Source: Acidobacterium sp. S8 (GTDB lineage: Bacteria; Acidobacteriota; Terriglobia; Terriglobales; Acidobacteriaceae). Taken from it: a DNA stretch of 61,217 nt. The stretch covers positions 511,615 through 572,831 of the forward strand of contig NZ_LMUM01000037.1 in the NCBI RefSeq assembly GCF_009765985.1. Direction: 5' to 3'. Shown one piece after another: positions 1 through 8,966 of the stretch (the first letter of the stretch is position 1; each line of letters starts with the position of its first letter). The notes below the pieces were generated by a model, which ran no database searches, was not told the DNA's origin, and saw only the letters and a list, made by a program, of their open reading frames with translations. The position numbers were made by a program, and so were the translations under genes.

Positions 1-219
1 CTTACGCGAACAGCAACCGGAACGGCAGCGGGTCTGCTGGCTTTCCAGCTGGTAAGGCACGGCGTGGTCGAAGATGGCGCAACTATCTATATCGAGCAGG
101 GCTACGATATGAAGCGCCCAGTTCGTTGGCATCCTCAACCAATTTACAAAAGATTTTGCTTAAGCCTAAATCCAGCTAATGAACCGAATCCGGCCGAAGC
201 TTTGTATAAGCAACGCTGA
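1..219 (+). CDS. PhzF-family isomerase, C-terminal part (5' end outside window)
   Basis: Frame 1 is open from the first base to a TGA at 217-219, giving about 72 residues. It carries the pattern TATGTAAGLLAFQLVRHG followed by IYIEQGYDMKRP. This matches the C-terminal glycine-rich, VRHG and EQG-x-x-x-x-RP motifs of the PhzF / phenazine-biosynthesis-like epimerase fold. The last thirty residues after the RP do not look like the usual short PhzF ending, so a late frameshift or a divergent tail is possible. The gene ends 52 bp before the FAH-family gene on the same strand, so the two could be cotranscribed. Substrate is unknown. Confidence 0.6.
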   Translation, partial: LTRTATGTAAGLLAFQLVRHGVVEDGATIYIEQGYDMKRPVRWHPQPIYKRFCLSLNPANEPNPAEALYKQR

Positions 220-271
220 TTTGTACTACTATGACTTTGTTCAGTGATTCGTTTATTGAGCCAGGTCAATT

Positions 272-1105
272 ATGCCTCTGACCGTTTATCGAACATCAAA
301 AGGCCTTTTCGTGGAGAGCGATCAGAAAGGCGGCCTCATTGAGGCGGTCTCTCTGGATTCGATTCTGAGACAACCAGACCCCGAAGAATTTCTGAAGACC
401 TCACTTGTTTCAGCGCGTTCTTCTCCGTTGCCGACGGCAGAAGAAATTATGGCGCCCATCGAGAACCAGGAAGTATGGGCCTCTGGCGTGACCTATTACC
501 GCAGCCGCAACGCGCGTATGGAAGAGTCGAAAGATGCCGGCGGGGGAAATTTTTACGATCGTGTATACACGGCGGAACGCCCAGAGCTATTTTTTAAGGC
601 GACGGCCCATCGTGTTGTGGGACCCCAAAAGCCAGTGAGGATTCGCCGCGATGCAGCCTGGACAGTACCAGAGCCTGAGCTCACGTTGGTTATCAACGCT
701 CATGGACAAATTGTCGGATACACGATTGGAAATGACATGAGTTCGCGCGATATTGAAGGAGAAAATCCGCTTTATCTGCCGCAGGCGAAGGTTTATGACG
801 GCAGCTGTGCTTTGGGTCCTTCAATCCTGATGACAGATCGACCGCCGCATCCAAATACGAAAATTGAAATGCAAATTCGCCGTTCCGGCATGGTGACATT
901 TTCGGGTTCAACAACGTTGTCTGAGATCAAGCGCGATTTTAAGACTTTGGTTGAGTATCTCTATCGAGAAATGACTTTTCCTGATGGCTGTTTTCTTATG
1001 ACGGGCACAGGCATTGTGCCCCCAGACTCGTTCACGCTGCAGTCGAAGGATGAAGTTCGCATCACCATCGAGCCCATCGGCACGCTTGTGAATCACGTTG
1101 CCTGA
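272..1105 (+). CDS. FAH-family hydrolase/dehydratase, probably 2-keto-3-deoxy-pentonate dehydratase
   Basis: The 277-residue protein belongs to the fumarylacetoacetate hydrolase superfamily. It shows YYRSRNARMEES near residue 75, ERPELFFKAT, the metal-ligand stretch PEPEL, GNDMSSRDIEGENPLYLPQAKVYDG in the core and a GTGIVPP loop near the C terminus. Members adjacent to a ketoglutarate-semialdehyde dehydrogenase commonly act in non-phosphorylative pentose or sugar-acid oxidation, converting 2-keto-3-deoxy-pentonate to 2,5-dioxopentanoate. The next gene, 51 bp downstream, is such a dehydrogenase, which supports that role over fumarylacetoacetate cleavage. Family assignment is firm; the substrate is inference from context. 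Confidence 0.85.
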   Translation: MPLTVYRTSKGLFVESDQKGGLIEAVSLDSILRQPDPEEFLKTSLVSARSSPLPTAEEIMAPIENQEVWASGVTYYRSRNARMEESKDAGGGNFYDRVYTAERPELFFKATAHRVVGPQKPVRIRRDAAWTVPEPELTLVINAHGQIVGYTIGNDMSSRDIEGENPLYLPQAKVYDGSCALGPSILMTDRPPHPNTKIEMQIRRSGMVTFSGSTTLSEIKRDFKTLVEYLYREMTFPDGCFLMTGTGIVPPDSFTLQSKDEVRITIEPIGTLVNHVA

Positions 1106-1156
1106 TGTAAACTTGTTCACCGCGCCTGCGCTTATCTATTCAAGGGGAATGCGCTC

Positions 1157-2686
1157 ATGAATCGAGAATCAGCACTCGTATGGATCGCTGGAAAATGGCG
1201 GCAAAGCACATCCACAGAGTATTTTCACTCGGAAAACCCAGCACTCGGCGAACCGTTGCCTGAAAGCTATCCCATTTCCGATTGGGAAGAAGTGCATGAA
1301 TGCATTCAAGCTGGCGCGGCAGCAGCGGAGATATTAGAGACGACTCCCGGTGAGCAAATTGCCGCATTCTTTGAAGCCTACGCAAGAGAAATTGAAGCAA
1401 GCAGCGATGGGCTGGTGCAATGTGCAAATGCCGAAACGGGCCTTCCCATTACTCCACGGCTGAGAGAGGTGGAACTGCCGCGCACGACGGATCAGTTGCG
1501 CCAAGCTGCCAAAGTGGTGCGCGACGAAACCTGGCGGCGACCTGTCCATGATGAGGCGCGCAATATTCATTCGATCTTTGCGCCTCTTGGTGGCCCGATT
1601 GTGGTGATGGGGCCAAATAACTTTCCTTTTGCATTTAATTCGATTGCAGGTGGGGACTTTGCTGCCGCACTTGTGGCTCACAATCCGGTTATCGCTAAAG
1701 CGAATCCAGCGCATGCCGGGACAACCAAGCTCTTTGCAGAAGCGGCAGATCGCGCGCTGCGTAAAGCCGGCTTACCTTCAGCCACGATTCAGTTGATTTA
1801 TGACTTGTCGAAGGATGATGGCTTGAAACTCGTCTCACACCCACTGACGGCAGCCACAGGTTTTACTGGAAGCAGAATGGGTGGAATGAAGCTGAAGGCG
1901 GCCGCAGATGCCGCCGGCAAACTTATTTATCTGGAGATGTCGAGCGTGAACCCCGTTATTCTGCTTCCGGGAGTGCTAGGCGAGCGAGGGGCCGCCCTGG
2001 CCGAGGAGTTCTTCGTATCCTGCACGATGGCAGCCGGCCAGTTCTGCACTAATCCCGGATTTCTTATCGTTCCAGCGATTCCGGATGGGGATGCCTTCAT
2101 TCAAGTAGCAGCGCAACGATTTGCAAGCGCGACGCCTGGTGTTCTTCTAACTCGCAGTGGAGTTAACGCCGCCAAGGATGGTGTGCAGTTGCTGCAGAAG
2201 TATGGCGCAACGGTTCTCTGCGGCGGCGAACCTGTTGCCGGGTCCGGGTTTCGATTTCAGAACACGGTACTTACAATTACGGGAGACCGTTTCTTACAAC
2301 ATCCGAAGGAGTTACAGACGGAAGTATTCGGTCCGGTAGCTCTGATCGTGACGTCGGCAGACGCATCCCAAACCCGCTCTATTTTGCAATGTATCGAGGG
2401 TAGCCTGACGGGAACCATCTATTCGGGCGATTCGTCAGCCGACACACAAGCCTATACGCAAATCGAACCGGTGCTGAGACGCCGAGTAGGCCGATTGGTT
2501 AGTAACCGCATGCCGACCGGAGTTGCGGTTTCGCCGGCGATGAACCACGGCGGACCTTTTCCAGCCACGGCTCACCCCGGTTTTACCTCTGTTGGGTTAC
2601 CGTTCAGTGCCCAACGTTTCGCCGCTCTACATTGCTATGACAACGTAGCGAAGGCAAATCTGCCACCTTCGTTGAGGAATTTCTGA
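1157..2686 (+). CDS. NAD(P)-dependent aldehyde dehydrogenase, 2,5-dioxovalerate (ketoglutarate semialdehyde) type
   Basis: The 509-residue protein has the full aldehyde dehydrogenase layout: the GPNNFPFAF motif near residue 152, the general-base glutamate in LEMSSVNP, and the catalytic cysteine in GQFCTNPG, a form typical of alpha-ketoglutarate semialdehyde dehydrogenases. A GGGGA-like ribosome site precedes the ATG. It would oxidise 2,5-dioxopentanoate to 2-oxoglutarate, the last step of non-phosphorylative pentose or hydroxyproline catabolism. The upstream FAH-family gene favours the pentose route. Length is normal and no lesion is visible. Confidence 0.88.
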   Translation: MNRESALVWIAGKWRQSTSTEYFHSENPALGEPLPESYPISDWEEVHECIQAGAAAAEILETTPGEQIAAFFEAYAREIEASSDGLVQCANAETGLPITPRLREVELPRTTDQLRQAAKVVRDETWRRPVHDEARNIHSIFAPLGGPIVVMGPNNFPFAFNSIAGGDFAAALVAHNPVIAKANPAHAGTTKLFAEAADRALRKAGLPSATIQLIYDLSKDDGLKLVSHPLTAATGFTGSRMGGMKLKAAADAAGKLIYLEMSSVNPVILLPGVLGERGAALAEEFFVSCTMAAGQFCTNPGFLIVPAIPDGDAFIQVAAQRFASATPGVLLTRSGVNAAKDGVQLLQKYGATVLCGGEPVAGSGFRFQNTVLTITGDRFLQHPKELQTEVFGPVALIVTSADASQTRSILQCIEGSLTGTIYSGDSSADTQAYTQIEPVLRRRVGRLVSNRMPTGVAVSPAMNHGGPFPATAHPGFTSVGLPFSAQRFAALHCYDNVAKANLPPSLRNF

Positions 2687-2696
2687 ATCTGGGTCA

Positions 2697-2714
2697 GTCC
2701 GCTACTCAGCGGAC
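2697..2714. terminator. Hairpin downstream of the aldehyde dehydrogenase
   Basis: A perfect 7-bp stem, GTCCGCT/AGCGGAC, with a 4-nt loop lies 11 bp after the stop of the aldehyde dehydrogenase gene. No run of T follows on either strand, so it is a terminator-like or transcript-protecting hairpin only. It also overlaps the last codons of the esterase relic. Confidence 0.3.
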
Positions 2715-2893
2715 CTCACGGGCTAGTCCCAATTGATCGATGATCACGTGTTGGATTTGCATGGAAATCTGTTGACCGCCTGCGTCTGAAGGATGAACTC
2801 GGTCTGATGTGAGAATCCCGCTTTGGTTTGCTGCGGAGAACGATTTCCAGATCTCACCGAGATCAAGATATCCCGCCTGCTGATTCGTTGCTA
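2706..2893 (-). pseudogene. SGNH/GDSL-type esterase, C-terminal relic
   Basis: The minus strand, in a frame different from the MFS gene that abuts it, reads VATNQQAGYLDLGEIWKSF, then ILTSDRVHPSDAGGQQI, ending at a TGA at 2706-2708. The D-x-x-H-P-S-D-A-G-G pattern is the catalytic Asp/His block close to the C terminus of SGNH hydrolases. Only about 63 residues remain and no start is present. Its 5' boundary meets the truncated MFS gene at about 2890-2900, so it looks like the right-hand side of a deletion junction. Confidence 0.65.
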
Positions 2894-3595
2894 CCTAACG
2901 AGCGGCTTCTCGATATTGATACTGAGAAAGCCCCAGCGAATTTCGCATTTTGCCTCGGAGAGAGGGCTTGGGCGAGAGGCATCTATACCCGCCGCAGTCC
3001 GTGTAGGGATTGAGCTTCTGGCGGGAAGGAATGCCCATAGCGCGAGGAAGAGCAGAAAGCCGAAAGCTCCCAGTAGATAAAAGCCCATCCTCCATGAAAA
3101 ATGTTCGGCCATAAAACCGCCATAGAAACCGCCGAGCCCGGCCCCGGCCGGCAGTCCTGTGAGGACTAAGGCATTTGCCAGAGACCGTGTCGAATCGGAA
3201 TGAAATGTGGCAATATGCGCTACTGCGGCTGGAAGAAACAATGCTTCCGAAATGCCAAGCAGAACCCGCAGCATAAGAAATTGTGTCTGACTTTGAGCAG
3301 AGCCGTTTGCGAGGGTTACGGCGCTAAAAATGAGAAGACTATAGAGGATCAGGGGCTTGCGGCGAACGCGATCGCCGAGATATCCGCCGAGAGGCGAACA
3401 GATTCCATATACCCATAGGAAGACCGATCCGAGCATCGCCAGCGCTACATTCGACAAGCGCATCTCCCGCTGGAGGATGGGGAAGATTGCAAAGACGACC
3501 ATGCGATCCATGTAGTTCAGACACGCTACCATCCAGAGCAATGCAACGACGACCCATTTGCTGTACTGATCAGACACTGTCGCCGCCTTGTCCAT
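2891..3595 (-). CDS. MFS transporter, truncated to the N-terminal half
   Basis: The 234-residue product starts like an anion:cation symporter family MFS protein: WVVVALLWMVACLNYMDRM forms TM1, and GGYLGDRVRRKP is MFS motif A between TM2 and TM3. About six membrane segments follow, ending near residue 200. A normal member has about 420 residues and twelve segments. The reading frame then runs into unrelated sequence and stops at 2891, exactly where an esterase relic begins. The gene is therefore almost certainly non-functional, the remaining half of a deletion event. Its original substrate may have been a sugar acid, judging by the neighbouring catabolic genes, but this is a guess. Confidence 0.75.
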   Translation of the reverse strand: MDKAATVSDQYSKWVVVALLWMVACLNYMDRMVVFAIFPILQREMRLSNVALAMLGSVFLWVYGICSPLGGYLGDRVRRKPLILYSLLIFSAVTLANGSAQSQTQFLMLRVLLGISEALFLPAAVAHIATFHSDSTRSLANALVLTGLPAGAGLGGFYGGFMAEHFSWRMGFYLLGAFGFLLFLALWAFLPARSSIPTRTAAGIDASRPSPLSEAKCEIRWGFLSINIEKPLVR

Positions 3596-4631
3596 GGGAT
3601 AAAAGAATCGCAGCAGCTGAAGATGCCGCAGCGCTTAACCTGCCGACCAGAATATCCTTATGGTTACTGCCGCTGCTTCGTTAGCGTAGAAGCTGCGAGG
3701 TCATCGCTTGCTCGACCGTTCATTCTGCGGAACAGATTCTTCGAAATCTTTGGGGAACCCAACATGAAAGTCATTTGAGTGCGTGCTCGAAGGGTTCTGT
3801 CGATACGAAGGCTGTACCGAATGCAAGTACACCCTCTTTGAAATGATCACAGTCTTTCTAATCGGTCGAGTTGGTAGGCGGGAAACAATATGGGAACACC
3901 CGGGGAGGAAACCATCCCGAATGATCTCAAGCAATCCTAAAGCACCGCCGCTCTAACGTCTTTCGTATCAATCGCATCGGATGGTTCTTTATGCCGATGG
4001 CGCTCCCGAATCCAAGACCCAAAGAAGGAGGACCTTGGGATGGAGCCCCTCCTGCATTTATGGAAGAGAAACGGAATCTCGGCGCCAACGAATTGGTCAA
4101 TGCTTTCATCGAAGAATTGTTTCAGTGGTCGGAGTTGCCTCCTCGGATAAGGGCAGCGTGGCGATATTACATTGCTGCCGTCCTGAACTATCCGGCTGAT
4201 TGAACAGAAGTAAAGCAATTTTTTATCCCCTGTTCCACTCTATGGGATGACGCGACGAGTGATGGGCGATGAAGAGTTCTTCGACCTGTTCCCCCCCCGA
4301 GGAAGAGCGGCATCTGGATCCCGTCTTCTTGGGAAGAACTAGCGTCACTTCGGAAAGGCCTCCATGCAAAATGCATTAATTGATCTACTCTCCTCCTGCG
4401 AATTCTGCTAGTTTCCAAGGGCAGCGAAATGGAATAGCCTTGAAACCTTGGCGAGATCGAGGAAAACAGCTGTGCCTGCGACCAACGTCTCCGGTGCAGA
4501 TACGCCACCAGCCAAAGATCTGCCAGACGAGTGGGTGTTGACACCCATTTTGCAGCAGGACTGTGACCTTGGAAGCGGCGGCGCGCGCAAGCCAGGGACG
4601 ACGCCGGAAGCGGCACGGGGGAGAGGCGAGC
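3596..4631. other. Long intergenic region with no well-supported gene
   Basis: About 1 kb separates the truncated MFS gene from the hybrid kinase. It must hold the promoters of both divergent genes. Apart from one weak 70-codon frame described separately, no reading frame has a convincing start, ribosome site and composition. The recurring 16-bp palindrome seen elsewhere is absent here. Confidence 0.5.
3991..4203 (+). CDS. Small hypothetical protein
   Basis: A 70-codon frame encodes a soluble acidic/amphipathic peptide with the helical-looking stretch ANELVNAFIEELFQWSELPPRI followed by RAAWRYYIAAVLNYPAD. Composition is protein-like, but the ribosome site (GGAT about 10 nt upstream) is weak and no family is recognised. 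An internal ATG at residue 24 is an alternative start. It may be a real small gene or chance. Confidence 0.35.
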   Translation: MPMALPNPRPKEGGPWDGAPPAFMEEKRNLGANELVNAFIEELFQWSELPPRIRAAWRYYIAAVLNYPAD

Positions 4632-7600
4632 ATGCTAGCAAATTTGAAGATCCGGAGTAAACTGCTGATCGCCTTGCTGCCTCTGGTGGCTATGGTATTC
4701 GTGGCGGTAGCGTATTCATCCATTGAGATGTACCGTGCGGACGCCAGGTATTCCCTCATCCTGGATGAGGATGTAAAGGCACTCCGGACTGTGATTGACG
4801 CGCGGGCAACGAACAATCAGTTCGGTCGGCTCCTTTATGAAGAGATAGCCGAGTCCGAGGCTGGTGGAAAGCACCGGGTCGATGCTGATGTTGACAAGAC
4901 TGCGGATGCATTTTACACCGCTGTCAACGAGGCGGCACGAGAGAGTCCGAGTCGGACACCGGCGATCAAAGCAATCGAAGCTGCATTCGATCGAGTCGTG
5001 CCGGGCTCGCGTCAGGTTCGGGCTGCAACGTTCGACAATGACAATTCGACCGCATTAGCTTTGATGCGCGGAATCGTAGATCCAAACCTGGAGCAAGTAA
5101 GGCAACGGATCGCTGACCTGATTGACGAGATGGACAGGTCGATCGCTCGGCAGTCCGATGACCTGACGGTCCAAATGCACAAGACCATCCTGATCGTCTG
5201 GATCGTAGTCGGGCTCGGACTTGTTGCGTCTTTCTCCTTCGCCCTGTTTATTGTCCAGCATGAGGTTGTTGATCTATTGCAATTGTTCCGTGGCCGTATC
5301 TTGGATGTGGCGGAAGAGCGATGCGACCAACCCATCTCTAATCTTGAACGCACAGATGAGATTGGCGACATGAGCCGTGCGCTGCACACACTGCAGTGCG
5401 CTGCCCGGGAACGGCAAATCCAAGCTTGGGTCAAGGCAGAAGTGGCAACCACGATGCGGCGTCTGCAGTCCGCCGAGGACTTTCAGGGCTTCGCCCAAGC
5501 GTTGTTTTCACGGATATCGGAATCTATAGAATTGCTGTATGGGGCCTTCTACCTCGCCGATTCAAGTCATACGCGATTTACGATGGTCGGAGGTTTTGCC
5601 CTCCACGCATCTGAAGAGTCCAAGTCCTTCTCACTTGGAGAAGGACTGATTGGACAAACTGCTGCCGAGAAGCGTCCGCTGGAAGCTGCGACCACGGATG
5701 ATAATCAACTGCAGATTTCAGCAGGCATCGCGAATGTGGAGACACGGTATCTGCATTTTTTGCCAGTCGTCGCGCACGATGCCGTAGTGGCAGTAATGGA
5801 GCTGGCCCCCGGGCATCCTTTGACAGGAGCCCAAAAGTCCTTGCTCGAAGCGCTTCTGCCGAGAGTTGCGCTGAATACTGAAATTCTGATCGGCACACTC
5901 GAGACCAAAAAGTTGCTCGAACAGACCCGTCTTCAAGCAGCTACTGTTGCCGCGGCAGAGGAGCGGTCACGTCTGATTTTGGGATCGGTCAACGAAGGTA
6001 TTTGCGGACTGGACACTGAAGGACTCACAACATTTGTGAACCCGGCGGGTGCGAAGATGCTCGGCTATGAGCCGGACGAGCTGGTTGGCCAGCCTCTGCA
6101 TGCGCAAGTCCACTTTGCAAATCCTGACGGATCAGAATTTCTTTTGGATCTCTGTTCTATGAATAAGACCGCCAGGGATGGCCAGCCTCGAGTGGTTGTC
6201 GATGAGGTTCTGTGGCGCAAGGACCGTTCCAGTTTTCCAGTCGAGTACACAGTTACGCCTATCCGCAGGATGGGACAGGTTGTGGGGAGTGTCGTTGCCT
6301 TTCGCGACATAACGCAACGGCGTGCCGCGGAAAAACGACTACAGTTCACGCAACACGCTGTCGATAATGCTGCGGATGCCGTCTTCTGGGTCAATCCCTC
6401 GGGCGGCGGGATTGAATATGCAAACGAAGCAGCTTGCCGGACTCTTGGTTTCCGACGCGAAGAGCTGCTTGGAATGAATATTGCCGATATCAATCCCGCC
6501 GTTACCATCGAAAGACTCGCCGAGATGATGACTCAGCTGCGAGAGAAACATGTCTTGAGCTGGGAGGGGCAGCATCGCACCAAGGATGATCGGAGCTTCG
6601 ACGTCGAAATAACGATATTTCTCGCTGATTATCTGGACCGCCAGATGATGGTCACCAATGTTAAGGACATCACGGAGCGCAAATTGGCTGAGGCGGAAAT
6701 ACGCCGATCCAAGGAGATAGCCGAAGCTGCGACGCGAACCAAATCGGATTTTCTCGCCAACATGAGCCACGAGATTCGCACGCCGATGAACGCCATCATC
6801 GGGCTGACCTATCTGGCCCTGAAGACCGAGCTAACCCGAAAGCAAGAAGATTACCTGGTCAAGATCAAGTCCGCCGCCCAGGCCCTGCTCGGCATCATCA
6901 ATGACATCCTGGACTTTTCCAAAATCGAAGCCGGCAAGCTCGATATGGAGAAGACAGACTTCCGGCTTGAGGATGTGTTGGATAACCTGTCATCCATCGT
7001 CAGTCAGAAAGCGCAGGAGAAGAACCTTGAGTTTCTTATTTCCGCGCAGCACGATCTTCCACTCAATCTGATCGGAGATCCATTACGACTCGGGCAGATT
7101 TTGATCAACCTGGTAAACAATGCCGTCAAGTTCACCGAACGCGGTGAGGTGGTGGTAAGTGTCGGACTGGAAGAACAGATTGGTGAACGAGTCAAACTGA
7201 AGTTCTCCGTCCGCGATAGCGGAATCGGCATGACGCCGGAACAAAGCGCTCACTTGTTCCAAGCATTTTCACAGGCGGATACGTCCACCACTCGGAAGTA
7301 TGGCGGAACCGGACTTGGACTTTCTATCTCCAAGCGGCTAGTGGAGATGATGGAAGGGACTATCTGGGCTGAAAGTGAATACGGGGTGGGGAGTACGTTT
7401 CGTTTCACCGCATGGTTCGGAGTCGGAACGGGTGTGGAACATCGCAAGCGCTTTATTCCCGATCTTGCCGGTATTCGCGCTCTGGTCGTGGATGATAACG
7501 CGCAAGCGCGAGAGATTCTCACAGAGAATCTACGGGTATTCGCGCTTCGAGCAGAAGCAGTTTCGTCCGGCGAAGATGCAGTTCGGGAATTAGTTGCGGC

Positions 7601-8966
7601 TGACTCACACGATCCCTATCAGCTCGTATTGATGGACTGGCACATGCCCGGTATGGACGGTCTGGAGGCAAGTAGCCTTATCAAGCGCGGCGGACGTCTG
7701 CAACATGTTCCCAAAATCGCCATGGTGACTGCTTTCGGACGAGAGGATATCCGTGCTCAGGCGGAAGAGATCGGGATCGAAAATTATCTGCTGAAGCCGG
7801 TAAATTCTTCGCTTTTGTACGACACCCTGATAGACATGTTTGCCATAGCCGTAGTAGAAGGCGATGATCGGCGTGCGGCAAAAGATAATATACCCACTCA
7901 GGATGCCAGTGGCATTCGGATTCTGCTGGTCGAGGACAACGAAATGAATCAGCAAGTCGCAACTGAGTTGTTGGAGAGCGCAGGGGCAATAGTGACCATA
8001 GCTAATCATGGCGCTGAAGCAGTGAAAATCCTGACGCAAAGTCATGAGCCACCGCCTTTTGACGTTGTGTTGATGGATCTACAGATGCCTGAGATGGACG
8101 GTATTACGGCAACCAAGCATCTTCGGGCCAAGCCAAACCTTCAGACGCTGCCGATCATAGCGATGACTGCGCATGCGTTAGTGGAGGAGCGCCAGCGGTG
8201 TCTCGATGCCGGGATGAACGATCATATTAGTAAGCCCATCGATCCCGACGTGTTGTTTGCGACTCTGGCGCGTTGGGTGAAGCCACTTCACGTGAATGCT
8301 TCGGCGACACGAGCGAAACAAGACGGACCGCCGACTGATGTAATTGTCCCTCAGGTAAAGGGTATCGATTTGGACGGAGGCCTCAAGCGTGTCGCAGGTA
8401 ATAAGAGGCTGTACCGCGATCTTCTGGGGCAGTTTGCGCAGAAACAGGGCGATGCCGAGACCCAGATTTCGGAGGCGCTGAGAAATGGGGACCGTCAGTT
8501 GGCCGAACGAGTGGCCCACACAGTCAAAGGTGTTGCGGGTAATATTGGGATTACGCAGATACAGTCAGCTTCCGCTCGCGTAGAGAAGGCGATCCGCGAG
8601 AATGACCCAGCGATTCCGGTCCTCTTGGCGGAATTTAGTAAGCTCCTTCAATCGCAAATCCAGTTGATTGTGACAGGCTTGAATGAAACACAACCGGAGC
8701 CGCCTGATACCCATGCGAATTCAACATTCGATGCAAACGCAGTTTCGGCTGAGGTCGTTCGGCTCAGGAGGCTGCTGGAGGCTAGCGACGGTGATGCGGG
8801 AGAGGCTTTTAGCAAACTCCAGGACGCATTTGCTGGTCGAGTCGAGAATGCCCGGTTGAATGCTCTCAGTGACGACATTCGCGATTTTGAATATGAATCC
8901 GCGCTCGTGAAGCTCGACGCAATTGTTCATGAACTTAGCTTGAACGACGGAAAGGTAGCGGGATGA
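4632..8966 (+). CDS. Membrane hybrid histidine kinase (HAMP-GAF-PAS-PAS-HisKA-HATPase-REC-REC-HPt)
   Basis: The ATG at 4632 is chosen over one 69 bp upstream because a GGGGAGAGGCGAG ribosome site precedes it and the product then starts directly before TM1. The 1444-residue protein has TM1 (about 11-32), a periplasmic four-helix-type sensor, TM2 (185-209), HAMP, GAF (about 275-430), two PAS domains (about 445-690), HisKA with phospho-accepting His713 in MSHEIRTPMN, an ATPase domain, two receiver domains with phospho-Asp1002 and Asp1149, and a C-terminal HPt with His1296 in AHTVKG. It is a complete phosphorelay in one chain. Its stop overlaps the start of the next gene by four bases (ATGA), so the PP2C-type regulator downstream is the likely partner. 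The input ligand is not deducible. Confidence 0.9.
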   Translation: MLANLKIRSKLLIALLPLVAMVFVAVAYSSIEMYRADARYSLILDEDVKALRTVIDARATNNQFGRLLYEEIAESEAGGKHRVDADVDKTADAFYTAVNEAARESPSRTPAIKAIEAAFDRVVPGSRQVRAATFDNDNSTALALMRGIVDPNLEQVRQRIADLIDEMDRSIARQSDDLTVQMHKTILIVWIVVGLGLVASFSFALFIVQHEVVDLLQLFRGRILDVAEERCDQPISNLERTDEIGDMSRALHTLQCAARERQIQAWVKAEVATTMRRLQSAEDFQGFAQALFSRISESIELLYGAFYLADSSHTRFTMVGGFALHASEESKSFSLGEGLIGQTAAEKRPLEAATTDDNQLQISAGIANVETRYLHFLPVVAHDAVVAVMELAPGHPLTGAQKSLLEALLPRVALNTEILIGTLETKKLLEQTRLQAATVAAAEERSRLILGSVNEGICGLDTEGLTTFVNPAGAKMLGYEPDELVGQPLHAQVHFANPDGSEFLLDLCSMNKTARDGQPRVVVDEVLWRKDRSSFPVEYTVTPIRRMGQVVGSVVAFRDITQRRAAEKRLQFTQHAVDNAADAVFWVNPSGGGIEYANEAACRTLGFRREELLGMNIADINPAVTIERLAEMMTQLREKHVLSWEGQHRTKDDRSFDVEITIFLADYLDRQMMVTNVKDITERKLAEAEIRRSKEIAEAATRTKSDFLANMSHEIRTPMNAIIGLTYLALKTELTRKQEDYLVKIKSAAQALLGIINDILDFSKIEAGKLDMEKTDFRLEDVLDNLSSIVSQKAQEKNLEFLISAQHDLPLNLIGDPLRLGQILINLVNNAVKFTERGEVVVSVGLEEQIGERVKLKFSVRDSGIGMTPEQSAHLFQAFSQADTSTTRKYGGTGLGLSISKRLVEMMEGTIWAESEYGVGSTFRFTAWFGVGTGVEHRKRFIPDLAGIRALVVDDNAQAREILTENLRVFALRAEAVSSGEDAVRELVAADSHDPYQLVLMDWHMPGMDGLEASSLIKRGGRLQHVPKIAMVTAFGREDIRAQAEEIGIENYLLKPVNSSLLYDTLIDMFAIAVVEGDDRRAAKDNIPTQDASGIRILLVEDNEMNQQVATELLESAGAIVTIANHGAEAVKILTQSHEPPPFDVVLMDLQMPEMDGITATKHLRAKPNLQTLPIIAMTAHALVEERQRCLDAGMNDHISKPIDPDVLFATLARWVKPLHVNASATRAKQDGPPTDVIVPQVKGIDLDGGLKRVAGNKRLYRDLLGQFAQKQGDAETQISEALRNGDRQLAERVAHTVKGVAGNIGITQIQSASARVEKAIRENDPAIPVLLAEFSKLLQSQIQLIVTGLNETQPEPPDTHANSTFDANAVSAEVVRLRRLLEASDGDAGEAFSKLQDAFAGRVENARLNALSDDIRDFEYESALVKLDAIVHELSLNDGKVAG

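Noticed and set aside
4448-4660. 70-codon frame before the hybrid kinase
   Set aside because: It overlaps the kinase start, has no ribosome site and low-complexity composition; probably leader DNA.
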